Positions 26,571 through 34,598 of a stretch of DNA of 64,000 bases are shown piece by piece (position 1 is the first letter of the stretch; each line of letters begins with the position of its first letter). The stretch covers positions 1,054,001 to 1,118,000 of the forward strand of contig NZ_CP011451.1 in NCBI RefSeq assembly GCF_001007935.1, in the 5' to 3' direction. Under the pieces are notes generated by a model that was not told the origin of the DNA, did not search any database, and was given only the letters and a program-made list of their open reading frames with translations. This DNA is from Nitrosomonas communis. GTDB lineage: Bacteria > Pseudomonadota > Gammaproteobacteria > Burkholderiales > Nitrosomonadaceae. A program made the translations under genes and the position numbers.

Positions 26571-27445
26571 TGTTTAATCTTTTCGCATTAACGGACGATC
26601 CCGCAAATCGCATACTTCGTTTCTCCTTATCACATGAAGTACAAGCAGACTTAACTTCATTACTGAAGCAGCAAGAATCTAATTTTAATTGCAATGGCCA
26701 AGAAGAAATTCCGTTTGACGGCAAATATAAACCTGATTTGGGAGAAGTTTTAGTCATCAGTGAATTTGACGATATAGATGGTCTTTCTGATGCAGTATCA
26801 AATCCATTATCAATTCCGGAAGTAACACCAACTCCAGAGGCATTTGGAAGCATAAAAGCTCTCTTTTCCGGCTATATCGATTATGATGGAATTCCCATGG
26901 TATTTATCCAACATTTTGATAAAAAAAGGATTATATCAACTAACGGACTTTCTATTTTTCATTCATTAAACGTCTATAGAAAGATAGAAGGAATCGGTCT
27001 TACTATAGACAATAAGTTAACCGCAATCATTCGAAATGGCGCGCTCAAATTCCATAGCTTTCATCTGCTGAGGCAGATTTTTGATGTTTCGGAATATTAT
27101 AAAGAAGCAACAGATGTTGATATTCAGCAGTTTGCGAATATGGCTTGTGTTTCTGTTACAAATACTGCAAATTTAGTCTCAATTTCAGATACATGGATTC
27201 GCAGAAAACTTTGGTTGATATCACAAAGTCAAATATTGCAAAAAGTTCCAGTTTATGACATCAAAGCTGTTGCTGCAGAATTTAATATATCACTTGATAC
27301 TAAAATGGAAAACGGAAGTGAAAAGATAGAAATTCCAGATACCAAAAAAGAGCTCAAAACCCTTCTTAGATTTTTGGATGAGGATTATTATAAATCACCT
27401 CTTCTTCAGAATCGCTATTTAACGAACTCAAAACGCCTTATATAA
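26570..27445 (+). CDS. kwaB: KwaB-like DUF4868 protein (Kiwa defence)
   Basis: 291 residues, soluble. The C-terminal end RFLDEDYYKSPLLQNRY-LTNSKR is the hallmark of DUF4868 (F-L-x-D-D/E-Y/F, then Y-x-x-N-S-K-R). KwaB is the DNA-binding effector of Kiwa, a two-gene system that blocks late transcription and replication of infecting phages. Length (KwaB about 315) and order fit. It is translationally coupled to the membrane gene before it. The low GC and position between mor and lysis genes mark it as cargo, helping the lysogen against other phages. Confidence 0.75.
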   Translation: MFNLFALTDDPANRILRFSLSHEVQADLTSLLKQQESNFNCNGQEEIPFDGKYKPDLGEVLVISEFDDIDGLSDAVSNPLSIPEVTPTPEAFGSIKALFSGYIDYDGIPMVFIQHFDKKRIISTNGLSIFHSLNVYRKIEGIGLTIDNKLTAIIRNGALKFHSFHLLRQIFDVSEYYKEATDVDIQQFANMACVSVTNTANLVSISDTWIRRKLWLISQSQILQKVPVYDIKAVAAEFNISLDTKMENGSEKIEIPDTKKELKTLLRFLDEDYYKSPLLQNRYLTNSKRLI

Positions 27446-27561
27446 AATATATTCCGCGCGGCCATGGATGGAGAAGTTTGTCTTTTCTATTAAATCGATA
27501 ATTCAATAAATTCTCTTTTCATACTTATATGAGTAATATGTCCTACAGCTAATTTAAAGCT

Positions 27562-28848
27562 CTATAACTCTTCAATTCCAAAATACAATTGCCTCTGCCT
27601 AGGCGCGATAATTAGATCAGTATCATGAATCCGATTGGCTGATCTGCGTCGACCTCCATCCTGGCCAATAACTTCCAATTCTTTGAGCTCTATTAATTTT
27701 CCTACAGCATTTCGATATATATCGGCTGATGCAGGTGACATGTTGCAGGTTGTGGCAAACATTTCACCAAATGACATTCCATCCGGATCAGGATAAATTA
27801 AATGTGGAATCTGTTCCATCAAAGTAGAAACACTCTTATTTCTCGCATCTTCATCAAAACAGAAACCCATTTGCCCAGTATATGATTCATCATTCTTAGG
27901 AATATACCCAAGAGCAGTAAACATTTTCATACCTGCTCCACCATAATGGATAAAATCCGTATTTTTGGCCCAATGGATGCGCGTCATGACATCTCTAGCG
28001 CGCGCTCTTTGTGAGAAATGGATTAACCAATAGTCGCCATGACCTTTATCTGATCGGATGAAGAATAGGGTATAAAATCTGGCATCACATTTATCTACCA
28101 GCTCTTTGTATAGGCAAGACTGAATAAATAAGCGCCAATCACTTTCGGTATTCTTAATATCTTCAATGGTACGCCCACGTAATACATCAGGAACACCAAT
28201 TTTATTTAGCAAACCTTGAGTTAATCCCTTTTGATCAGTAACATAGTTCAGCATTGAATCCACAGCAAAAGTCAAAATAATTTCACTTCCAGGTAATAAA
28301 TGTAAAATTTTATGGATCATTGAAGCTGGCACTTGGGAATAGCCATACTGATCTAATAAAAAGATTACTCGAGCAGCGCGAGGGCTTCGCTTTCTTACAT
28401 AATCAATAATTGAATCAGCTTGTTCCTCGAAAGAAGAATGATGTAAAAAAATATTGTTGTTAATTTGAGAACCATAGCCACGGTTTTTCAATTCTTTCTC
28501 AAGATGTAACTTAGCTCCTTTATCTTTTTCAATAAAAAAATAATCAAAGTTAAGAACTATATGTTTATATCGATCCTTATTGATCAAGAATTCAACTTCC
28601 CTTGCTGCATCTAACATAATAAAAGGAGAACCAACAAGTTCCTGACCACTTTTTGCATGTCGATACACACCCCCCCCTGCAAAGCCATCAACTAGGGTAA
28701 GGCGGAATTCTTCTCTATTAGGATTCGAGGCCAGAGTTTGAATATAAGCTATTAGATAAGAACGTAGAATTTCATGCTTAACTACACTATGCTGTTGGAT
28801 CAATGGGTAAGAGTGTCCAAGTGCCCATTCATAATGAACTTCAGTCAT
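27562..28848 (-). CDS. tcmP: three-Cys-motif partner protein TcmP
   Basis: 428 residues. The N-terminal HSVVKHEILRSYLIAYIQTL and LVDGFAGGGVYRHAKSGQELVGSP are characteristic of TcmP, whose DGFAGxG loop resembles the SAM-binding loop of class I methyltransferases. IFLLDQYGYSQVP is a likely catalytic-strand motif. The C-terminal 80 residues resemble a winged helix. TcmP is defined by its genomic link to Gp37/Gp68-like proteins, and that partner is the adjacent upstream gene, 39 bases away and on the same strand. The function of the pair is not established; mobile and defence contexts are typical. Confidence 0.85.
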   Translation of the reverse strand: MTEVHYEWALGHSYPLIQQHSVVKHEILRSYLIAYIQTLASNPNREEFRLTLVDGFAGGGVYRHAKSGQELVGSPFIMLDAAREVEFLINKDRYKHIVLNFDYFFIEKDKGAKLHLEKELKNRGYGSQINNNIFLHHSSFEEQADSIIDYVRKRSPRAARVIFLLDQYGYSQVPASMIHKILHLLPGSEIILTFAVDSMLNYVTDQKGLTQGLLNKIGVPDVLRGRTIEDIKNTESDWRLFIQSCLYKELVDKCDARFYTLFFIRSDKGHGDYWLIHFSQRARARDVMTRIHWAKNTDFIHYGGAGMKMFTALGYIPKNDESYTGQMGFCFDEDARNKSVSTLMEQIPHLIYPDPDGMSFGEMFATTCNMSPASADIYRNAVGKLIELKELEVIGQDGGRRRSANRIHDTDLIIAPRQRQLYFGIEEL

Positions 28849-28887
28849 ACAGCTTATTACCTTTAGTGCAAATTCATCATTATGTGA

Positions 28888-29628
28888 CTAGAGACTCATT
28901 GTTGGCATTTCATCCCACGTCCTGCCATTAAGCATGCGACCATTTTGTTTTTTTGCACGCTTCTTGCCATCCGCACCCCATCCACCCCATTGCTTGAAAA
29001 AAAACGCTATATCGGCAACTTCACATTGCTCTCGAATAGCATCAACCCATTCTGGTTTCATTGGCCTTGCCTTTGGACCTGACTCTCCACCAACAATTAC
29101 CCAGTGAATATCAGTAAGATTAATGACACCGATATCTTCAAGTAGCGGTTCAACGGACAAAAAGCGAATAGATGCTTTTATCTTACGCAAGTAATCTACC
29201 CTAGGAACACCATGTTTACGATCTTCTACAGACACCCCAACCCATGCATTTAATGGTACCTCCTTGCCATCAAAGTATCTAGCCATACGCTCAGCGCGCT
29301 TAGTCAATATCTGGAAAGTATGTTGCTTAGCATGCCGAATAATTTCAAACACTTGATCAATGTAAACAAATGGCACATCCTCATGAAAGAGATCTGACAT
29401 GGAATTCACAAAATAAACCGTGGGTGTTTTACGTTTAAGCGGATCTTCTAGTCTTTTAGGAACCAAGGTTAATTTAAACCCATTCTCATATCCAGAAATT
29501 CCCATGGCTTTCAGGCGCTGAGCCATCGATTCTGCATAACAATTTTTGCAACCAGATGAAATTTTGGTGCATCCTATAACGGGATTCCAAGTTTGCTCTG
29601 TCCATTCAATTCGGCTTGTTGTGGCCAT
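28888..29628 (-). CDS. phage Gp37/Gp68-family protein (DUF5131), three-Cys motif
   Basis: 246 residues. IEWTEQTWNPVIGCTKISSGCKNCYAES holds Cys20, Cys27 and Cys30, the three-Cys motif that may bind an iron-sulfur cluster as in radical-SAM-like folds. VYFVNSMSDLFHEDVPF, FQILTKRAERM, WVGVSVED, FLSVEPLLEDIG and IVGGESGPKARP are all family signatures, and the C-terminus has FFFKQWGG. Length is normal. It forms a two-gene unit with tcmP. The biochemical activity is unknown; RNA or nucleotide modification has been suggested from the fold, not shown. Confidence 0.92.
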   Translation of the reverse strand: MATTSRIEWTEQTWNPVIGCTKISSGCKNCYAESMAQRLKAMGISGYENGFKLTLVPKRLEDPLKRKTPTVYFVNSMSDLFHEDVPFVYIDQVFEIIRHAKQHTFQILTKRAERMARYFDGKEVPLNAWVGVSVEDRKHGVPRVDYLRKIKASIRFLSVEPLLEDIGVINLTDIHWVIVGGESGPKARPMKPEWVDAIREQCEVADIAFFFKQWGGWGADGKKRAKKQNGRMLNGRTWDEMPTMSL

Positions 29629-29881
29629 TATCTGTTCACCTTCAATATATTGATTTCAATCTTCTTTAGTCGATAACTGAAATCCTAACCAAATAGCGAA
29701 GAAAAAAGCTAATTTATATTATCACAGCATATCTAATAACTTTGTAAGTTGGCAACTATTGAAAAAGAAACGATTTATATTTTTTGGTAATTTACGATTT
29801 AATATAAGAAATTGTATGCTTCCTAAATCCCTCTAAAAGAGCGTAAAATTACCTGTTTTTTATCATTGATAATCAAATAGC

Positions 29882-30475
29882 ATGGCACTAGCCTGGAATG
29901 AAATCAAAAACCGTGCGCTTGCATTTTCCAAAGAATGGGCAGATGCTGCCTCGGAATATGCTGAAGCCAAGCATTTCTGGGTCGAATTTTTCAATGTTTT
30001 TGGTATTTCTCCCCGACGTATTGGCAGTTTTGAGCAGAGAATCAAAAAGCTTGATGGCAAAGACGGCTACATCGATTGGTTATGGAAAGGCAATCTGCTG
30101 ATCGAACATAAATCACTCGGCAAAAACCTGGATCGCGCTTACCAGCAAGCTATTGATTATTTCCCTGGATTGAAAGAACACGAGCTGCCGCGTTTTTTAC
30201 TGGTCAGTGACTTTGCTCAGTTTCGCCTGTATGACATGGTTGATGGAATACAGGCCGAGTTCCAGCTTAAAGATTTCTACAAAAACGTCAAACTATTCTG
30301 GTTCATTGCGGGTTACCAACCACTAAAGATATTACCCCAAAGCCCAGTTAATGCAAAAGCTGTGCAGCGTATGGCCAAACTACACGATCGACTCAAGCAA
30401 ATCGGCTACAGCGGTCATTCACTGGAAGTCTATCTGGTACGCTTGCTGTTTTGTCTATTTGCTGAGGATGTTTGA
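29882..30475 (+). CDS. MmeI-like type IIL restriction-modification, endonuclease part (split)
   Basis: 197 residues equal to the N-terminal end of MmeI-family single-chain enzymes. The PD-ExK nuclease is visible: Asp65 in GYIDWLWKG, then Glu75-x-Lys77 in LLIEHKS; MmeI has Asp70, Glu80, Lys82 with identical spacing. A helical linker follows up to LLFCLFAEDV, where the frame ends in TGA. In intact family members this segment runs on without a stop, so a frameshift (two bases missing or one gained) separates it from the methyltransferase. A separate nuclease subunit is possible but less likely. Confidence 0.8.
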   Translation: MALAWNEIKNRALAFSKEWADAASEYAEAKHFWVEFFNVFGISPRRIGSFEQRIKKLDGKDGYIDWLWKGNLLIEHKSLGKNLDRAYQQAIDYFPGLKEHELPRFLLVSDFAQFRLYDMVDGIQAEFQLKDFYKNVKLFWFIAGYQPLKILPQSPVNAKAVQRMAKLHDRLKQIGYSGHSLEVYLVRLLFCLFAEDV

Positions 30476-32564
30476 CATTCTGAATACTCCAGAAGCTGCA
30501 CGTCTAACAAACCTTGATGAAACTTTTACGCGCTTTCCGTATATCAACGGTAAGCTGTTTGAAGAGCGCCTGCCCATTGCCAGTTTCGACAGCGAAATGC
30601 GCGCTGCGCTGCTTTATTGCTGTGCGCTGGATTGGAGCGGAATTTCGCCTGCTATATTCGGATCGCTGTTCCAGCATATCATGGATGAAACGCCCAATGC
30701 ACGACGCAATCTAGGTGCCCACTATACAACGGAAGAAAATATTCTCAAGCTGATTCGCTCACTATTCTTAGACGAATTACATGCAGAGTTTGAGAAAGCT
30801 CGCAACAATACAAAGCGTCTGCAAGTTTTTCATAGCAAACTAGCCAGCTTAAAATTCCTAGATCCAGCCTGTGGTTGCGGAAATTTCCTTGTGATTGCCT
30901 ACCGTGAATTACGCTTGCTTGAGCTAAAAGTATTACGCGCTCTTTATGATAGTGGTCAACAGCTATTAGACATAACTAGTATTGTGCAAGTTGATGTTGA
31001 TCAATTTCATGGTATTGAAATTGAGGAATTCCCTGCACAAATAGCCCAGGTCGCACTGTGGCTGACTGACCATCAGATGAATGCACGCGTGTCTGAAGAA
31101 TTCGGTCAATACTTCATCCGCCTACCACTCAGCAAATCAGCTCATATTGTACATGGCAACTCTTTGCGGTTGGATTGGCAAAATATCCTGGCCGCTTTGG
31201 ATTGCAGCTACGTTATGGGTAATCCACCATTTATCGGTGCAAAATTCATGAATGAAGCACAACGCGCAGATATCGCAACAATCTTTCGCGACACGAAGAA
31301 TGCTGGATTGCTTGATTACGTTACCTGCTGGTATCGCAAAGCGGTTAATTATATGGAGGAAAATCACGTAATACGTGCTGCATTTGTCTCAACTAACTCC
31401 ATTACACAAGGCGAACAAGTGGGTGTGCTATGGCCAAGTTTACTCCAGCGTGGCACGCATATTCAATTTGCTCATCGAACTTTCCAATGGGAAAGTGAAG
31501 CCAAGGGTAAAGCTGCGGTGCATTGCGTCATTATAGGCTTTGGCATGCAGGTAATCACAAATAAATTGATTTTTGAATATGAGGATATCAAAGGTGAGCC
31601 TCATGCTACACCTGCTAAAAATATCAATCCGTATCTAGTAGATGCACCCAATGTGATGCTGAACAATCGTGAAAAACCGCTGTGTAACATACCAGAGATA
31701 GGTATAGGTAACAAACCAATAGATGGCGGTAACTACTTATTTACGACAAAAGAAAAAGACGAATTTATTACGCGCGAACCACAAGCAAAACATTGGTTTC
31801 GTCGCTGGATCGGGGCAGACGAATTTATCAACGGGCATGAGCGTTGGTGTCTATGGTTGGGTGATTGCCCGCCAAACAAACTGCGGCAAATGCCAGAAGC
31901 AATAAAGCGCGTGGAAGCTGTGCGTCAATTCCGCTTAGCTAGCAAGAGCGCACCCACACAAAAATTGGCCGCCATACCAACTCGCTTTCATGTAGAAAAT
32001 ATTCCCCAATCTCCTTATTTAGTCATCCCAGAAGTTTCATCTGAACGACGCACATATGTACCGATTGGTTTCATGCAGCCTGAAACCTTATGCAGCAACA
32101 AGGTAAGAATATTTCCAAATGCTACGTTCTATCATTTTGGTATTCTGACTTCGCTAATGCATATGGCGTGGTTACGCGCTGTGACAGGTAGACTGAAAAG
32201 CGATTATCAATATTCTATTACAATCGTTTACAACAACTTTCCCTGGCCAAATCCTAATGACAAGCAAAAACAGGCGATTGAAAAGGCTGCCCAAGGGATA
32301 TTGGACGCACGCATGCAGTTTCCAGCTTCAACACTAGCTGATCTCTATGATCCGCTTACCATGCCGCCCATTCTTTCAAAAGCACACCAGCTACTTGATC
32401 GTGCAGTAGATGCTTCATATGGCAAGAAAGCCTTTACTTCCGAAGCTGAACGCGTCGCTTTTCTGTTCGAACGTTACCAGCAGATCATTAGCTTGATGCC
32501 CGCTACTCCACCCAATAAAGTTAACGAAAAGCTCTTAATTGACAGCACTCTAAATCCCGCATAA
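30468..32564 (+). CDS. MmeI-like type IIL restriction-modification, methyltransferase and specificity part
   Basis: 698 residues from the ATG at 30468, which overlaps the stop of the nuclease part by eight bases and has GAGG next to it. GAHYTTEENILKLI leads into motif I (LDPACGCGNF, about 131-140), then HGIEIEEFPAQIAQVALWL and motif IV NPPF (252-255) of gamma N6-adenine methyltransferases. The C-terminal 350 residues are the target-recognition domain and helical end (HFGILTSLMHMAWLRAVTGRLKSDYQYS, VYNNFPWP). With the first part it totals about 895 residues, as in MmeI (919). If translated alone it would give methylation without cutting. Confidence 0.85.
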   Translation: MFDILNTPEAARLTNLDETFTRFPYINGKLFEERLPIASFDSEMRAALLYCCALDWSGISPAIFGSLFQHIMDETPNARRNLGAHYTTEENILKLIRSLFLDELHAEFEKARNNTKRLQVFHSKLASLKFLDPACGCGNFLVIAYRELRLLELKVLRALYDSGQQLLDITSIVQVDVDQFHGIEIEEFPAQIAQVALWLTDHQMNARVSEEFGQYFIRLPLSKSAHIVHGNSLRLDWQNILAALDCSYVMGNPPFIGAKFMNEAQRADIATIFRDTKNAGLLDYVTCWYRKAVNYMEENHVIRAAFVSTNSITQGEQVGVLWPSLLQRGTHIQFAHRTFQWESEAKGKAAVHCVIIGFGMQVITNKLIFEYEDIKGEPHATPAKNINPYLVDAPNVMLNNREKPLCNIPEIGIGNKPIDGGNYLFTTKEKDEFITREPQAKHWFRRWIGADEFINGHERWCLWLGDCPPNKLRQMPEAIKRVEAVRQFRLASKSAPTQKLAAIPTRFHVENIPQSPYLVIPEVSSERRTYVPIGFMQPETLCSNKVRIFPNATFYHFGILTSLMHMAWLRAVTGRLKSDYQYSITIVYNNFPWPNPNDKQKQAIEKAAQGILDARMQFPASTLADLYDPLTMPPILSKAHQLLDRAVDASYGKKAFTSEAERVAFLFERYQQIISLMPATPPNKVNEKLLIDSTLNPA

Positions 32565-32577
32565 CCTGCTAACTTCA

Positions 32578-32600
32578 TCCGCCCAAAACCTACGGGCGGA
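32578..32600 (+). terminator. hairpin after the restriction-modification gene
   Basis: TCCGCCC (32578-32584) and GGGCGGA (32594-32600) form a GC-rich 7 bp stem with a 9-base loop, followed by CTTGTTTCCT. It is a plausible intrinsic terminator separating the cargo from the lysis operon. Confidence 0.6.
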
Positions 32601-32607
32601 CTTGTTT

Positions 32608-32647
32608 CCTCCTTATTTCCCTTCTTGTCTTCCGCCATCATGGTGGC
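32608..32647 (+). promoter_or_regulatory. 40-base late-gene leader element, copy 1
   Basis: Begins CCTCCTTAT and ends GCCATCATGGTGGC directly at the amidase ATG. A related block of the same length lies before protease I (41844-41883); 25 of 40 positions agree without gaps. Each ends in a small dyad around CATGG. It may be an activator site or an RNA leader for late genes. Confidence 0.4.
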
Positions 32648-33160
32648 ATGACAAGACAAATCAAAAGCATCATCATCCACTGCTCGAATACACCCAATGG
32701 CAAGCATGTTTCCGTTGAGGAGATCGATCGTTGGCATTGTCAATGCGGCTTTAAACGTTCAGCAGAATTCAGACAGCGGCAGAATCCTGACCTGGCTTCC
32801 ATCGGCTATCACTTCGTGATCTACCCTAATGGCGCAGTCGCTACTGGCCGCCACTTCGACGAGATCGGCGCGCATGCCCAAGGATTTAACAGCAAATCCA
32901 TCGGCATCTGTTTGGTCGGCACCGATAAATTTACCTGTGCGCAATGGAAAAGCCTGGAACAGAACGTGTGCGGCTTGGTCACGGACATCGTGCTGCTGCA
33001 GGGAACCAAAGATCCACAAATGCCGCATGTGCTCGGTCATCGCGATCTGCCGGATGTGCGCAAGGAATGCCCTGGGTTTGCCGTGGCTGAATGGCGCACC
33101 CATCAAATGCGCCCCCTACCTGGACATATCCTGGATGAAGGGATTGGCGATGGCTGGTAA
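32648..33160 (+). CDS. N-acetylmuramoyl-L-alanine amidase (T7 lysozyme-like endolysin)
   Basis: 170 residues, single amidase_2 domain, no export signal. Zinc ligands are His11 (IIIHCSNTP), His131 (LGHRDLPD) and Cys141 (KECPGF), with Tyr54 (GYHF) and Lys139 at the catalytic positions of T7 lysozyme. It cuts the amide bond between muramic acid and the stem peptide. It is the first gene of the lysis block and overlaps the lysozyme gene by 11 bases. Without a signal it would need a holin to reach the wall. Confidence 0.92.
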   Translation: MTRQIKSIIIHCSNTPNGKHVSVEEIDRWHCQCGFKRSAEFRQRQNPDLASIGYHFVIYPNGAVATGRHFDEIGAHAQGFNSKSIGICLVGTDKFTCAQWKSLEQNVCGLVTDIVLLQGTKDPQMPHVLGHRDLPDVRKECPGFAVAEWRTHQMRPLPGHILDEGIGDGW

Positions 33161-33626
33161 ACGCAATGCCTTGATTGGCCTATCCGCTGCCGCGCTGGTG
33201 GCGATTGCCTGGTCTGAGGGTTATCGTGAGCATGCTTATGATGATGGTGTTGGAGTACAAACCATTGGCTTTGGTACCACAAGCGGCGTTAAGCCAGGCG
33301 ATAAAACCACCCCAGAGCGGGCGCTGGGGTTGCTGTATCGGGATGCCAGCGAAATGGTCGCACAACTCTCCCGCCCTGGCTGTATCGGCGATGTGCCGGT
33401 ATATCAGCATGAAGCCGATGCTTTTGTCAGCCTGGCGTACAACATTGGCTCTGGTGCATTCTGCAAATCCACCCTGGTCAAGAGATTAAAGCAGACTCCG
33501 CCTGATTACGCCGGAGCCTGCTCTGAAATTCTACGCTGGAACAAAGCGGGCGGCCGTGTACTGCCTGGGCTAAAGAAGCGCCGCCAGCAGGAATATGAAC
33601 TGTGCATGCAGGGTGATAGCAAATGA
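33150..33626 (+). CDS. phage lysozyme (GH24), SAR-type endolysin
   Basis: 158 residues from the ATG at 33150; the frame is open far upstream but that part lies inside the amidase gene. Residues 6-21 (NALIGLSAAALVAIAW) form a weakly hydrophobic Ala/Gly-rich segment typical of signal-arrest-release endolysins. The catalytic triad is Glu23, Asp32 and Thr38 with the exact E-8-D-5-T spacing. AYNIGSGAFCKSTLVKRL and RRQQEYELC are family motifs. Two murein hydrolases in tandem are unusual for a Mu-like phage. Confidence 0.92.
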   Translation: MAGKRNALIGLSAAALVAIAWSEGYREHAYDDGVGVQTIGFGTTSGVKPGDKTTPERALGLLYRDASEMVAQLSRPGCIGDVPVYQHEADAFVSLAYNIGSGAFCKSTLVKRLKQTPPDYAGACSEILRWNKAGGRVLPGLKKRRQQEYELCMQGDSK

Positions 33627-34156
33627 TTTCACTGTTTTCACCCTATCTCTGGCTGGCAGTCATACTCTGGTCATCCACCATGCTTGGCATGGGTTATTAC
33701 CAGGGCCATCAACATGGCAAGAATGGCTGTTTGGCAGATCAGGCAGTTGCCCTTGAAGAAGCCATCCAGCAAGCGCAAGGCCAGGCCCTCGAACAAGCCA
33801 AAGCAGAACTTAAAACTACCCAGGAATTTGAAACAGCACGTGAAAAAGTACGCACTGTTTACGTAAAAATAAAGGAAAAAGCGGATGAAAATATTGAGCA
33901 TAATCCTGATTATGATCATTGCAGTCTTGATGCTGACGGGCTGCGCCTCTACAACGCTCGCCCCACCTCTACTTCCTCCACGCCAGCCACCGACCTCGCT
34001 GACTCACCCTTGTCCGGATCTGCCGGACTCAGCAGACGGACGGCTTTCGACCCTGTTGCGCAACAGCCTGGAGCGCTCAGCGATGTATTACGAGTGCCAG
34101 GCGAAACACAAGGCGCTGGTGGAGTGGGTTACCCCACCACCCGAAAAGGAGAATAA
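33623..34156 (+). CDS. Rz: Rz-like inner-membrane spanin
   Basis: 177 residues. One N-terminal membrane anchor (about 5-25, PYLWLAVILWSSTMLGMGYY) is followed by a long charged helix (AVALEEAIQQAQGQALEQAKAELKTTQEFETAREKVRTVYVKIKEKA). It overlaps the lysozyme stop by four bases. The C-terminal 70 residues lie where Rz1 is encoded in another frame and look like low-complexity filler. Spanins fuse inner and outer membranes as the last lysis step. Confidence 0.85.
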   Translation: MISLFSPYLWLAVILWSSTMLGMGYYQGHQHGKNGCLADQAVALEEAIQQAQGQALEQAKAELKTTQEFETAREKVRTVYVKIKEKADENIEHNPDYDHCSLDADGLRLYNARPTSTSSTPATDLADSPLSGSAGLSRRTAFDPVAQQPGALSDVLRVPGETQGAGGVGYPTTRKGE

Positions 34157-34160
34157 ATGA
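33885..34160 (+). CDS. Rz1: Rz1-like outer-membrane lipoprotein spanin, nested in Rz
   Basis: 91 residues in a different frame inside Rz. The N-terminus KILSIILIMIIAVLMLTGC is a lipoprotein signal with lipobox LTGC and lipidated Cys20; a proline-rich stretch (APPLLPPRQPP) follows, as in Rz1 proteins. It extends four bases past the end of Rz. Together with Rz it forms the spanin complex. Confidence 0.88.
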   Translation: MKILSIILIMIIAVLMLTGCASTTLAPPLLPPRQPPTSLTHPCPDLPDSADGRLSTLLRNSLERSAMYYECQAKHKALVEWVTPPPEKENK

Positions 34161-34369
34161 GAGAGGACGAATTAGCGCAGGCCATTGAACTCGCCGAGTA
34201 TGAGCATACACAAAAGCGCGCTATCCGGCTAGAAGTACAAGCACCTGGATTTAGCCACTGCGAGGATTGTGGCGAAGAAATCCCGCGAATGAGGCGAAAA
34301 ATCAAGGGCATAACTCGCTGCATCGACTGCCAGCATGAATACGAATTAACCCTAAAAAGAGGCTTATGA
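34157..34369 (+). CDS. TraR/DksA-type zinc finger protein
   Basis: 70 residues. HCEDCGEEIPRMRRKIKGITRCIDCQ is the C4 zinc finger (CxxC-x17-CxxC) of TraR/DksA proteins, with the short N-terminal helix of TraR. TraR-like proteins bind RNA polymerase in the secondary channel and mimic DksA/ppGpp. Many Mu-like phages carry one just after the lysis genes. It is coupled to its neighbours by ATGA overlaps at both ends. Confidence 0.9.
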   Translation: MREDELAQAIELAEYEHTQKRAIRLEVQAPGFSHCEDCGEEIPRMRRKIKGITRCIDCQHEYELTLKRGL

Positions 34370-34590
34370 CCATGACTGATGAACACACGCTGCTGCTTGG
34401 AGAAATCAAGGGCAAGCTCGATCTCATGATCGAGAGACAGGACGAAAGTAATGCCCGGCTGGATAAACTCGATAATCGTCTGCGCAAGGTCGAGACGAAA
34501 TCAGCCATCAATGGTGCTATCAGCGGCGGCCTGGTATCAGTAGGTGTTGCGCTGATGATCGAAAAAGGTAAATCCCTGATCGGCCTGTAA
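34366..34590 (+). CDS. small coiled-coil membrane protein
   Basis: 74 residues. Residues 8-45 are a charged helix with heptads (LLGEIKGKLDLMIERQDESNARLDKLDNRLRKVE); residues 50-68 (AINGAISGGLVSVGVALMI) are one likely membrane segment. Proteins of this type sit between lysis and packaging genes in Mu-like phages (gp25/gp26 position). A holin-like or lysis-timing role is possible but not shown. Confidence 0.65.
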   Translation: MTMTDEHTLLLGEIKGKLDLMIERQDESNARLDKLDNRLRKVETKSAINGAISGGLVSVGVALMIEKGKSLIGL

Positions 34591-34598
34591 AGGATGCA

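Noticed and set aside
30351..30467. Upstream start for the methyltransferase part
   Set aside because: These codons are the out-of-frame image of the nuclease part and do not resemble any protein; the ATG at 30468 fits better.
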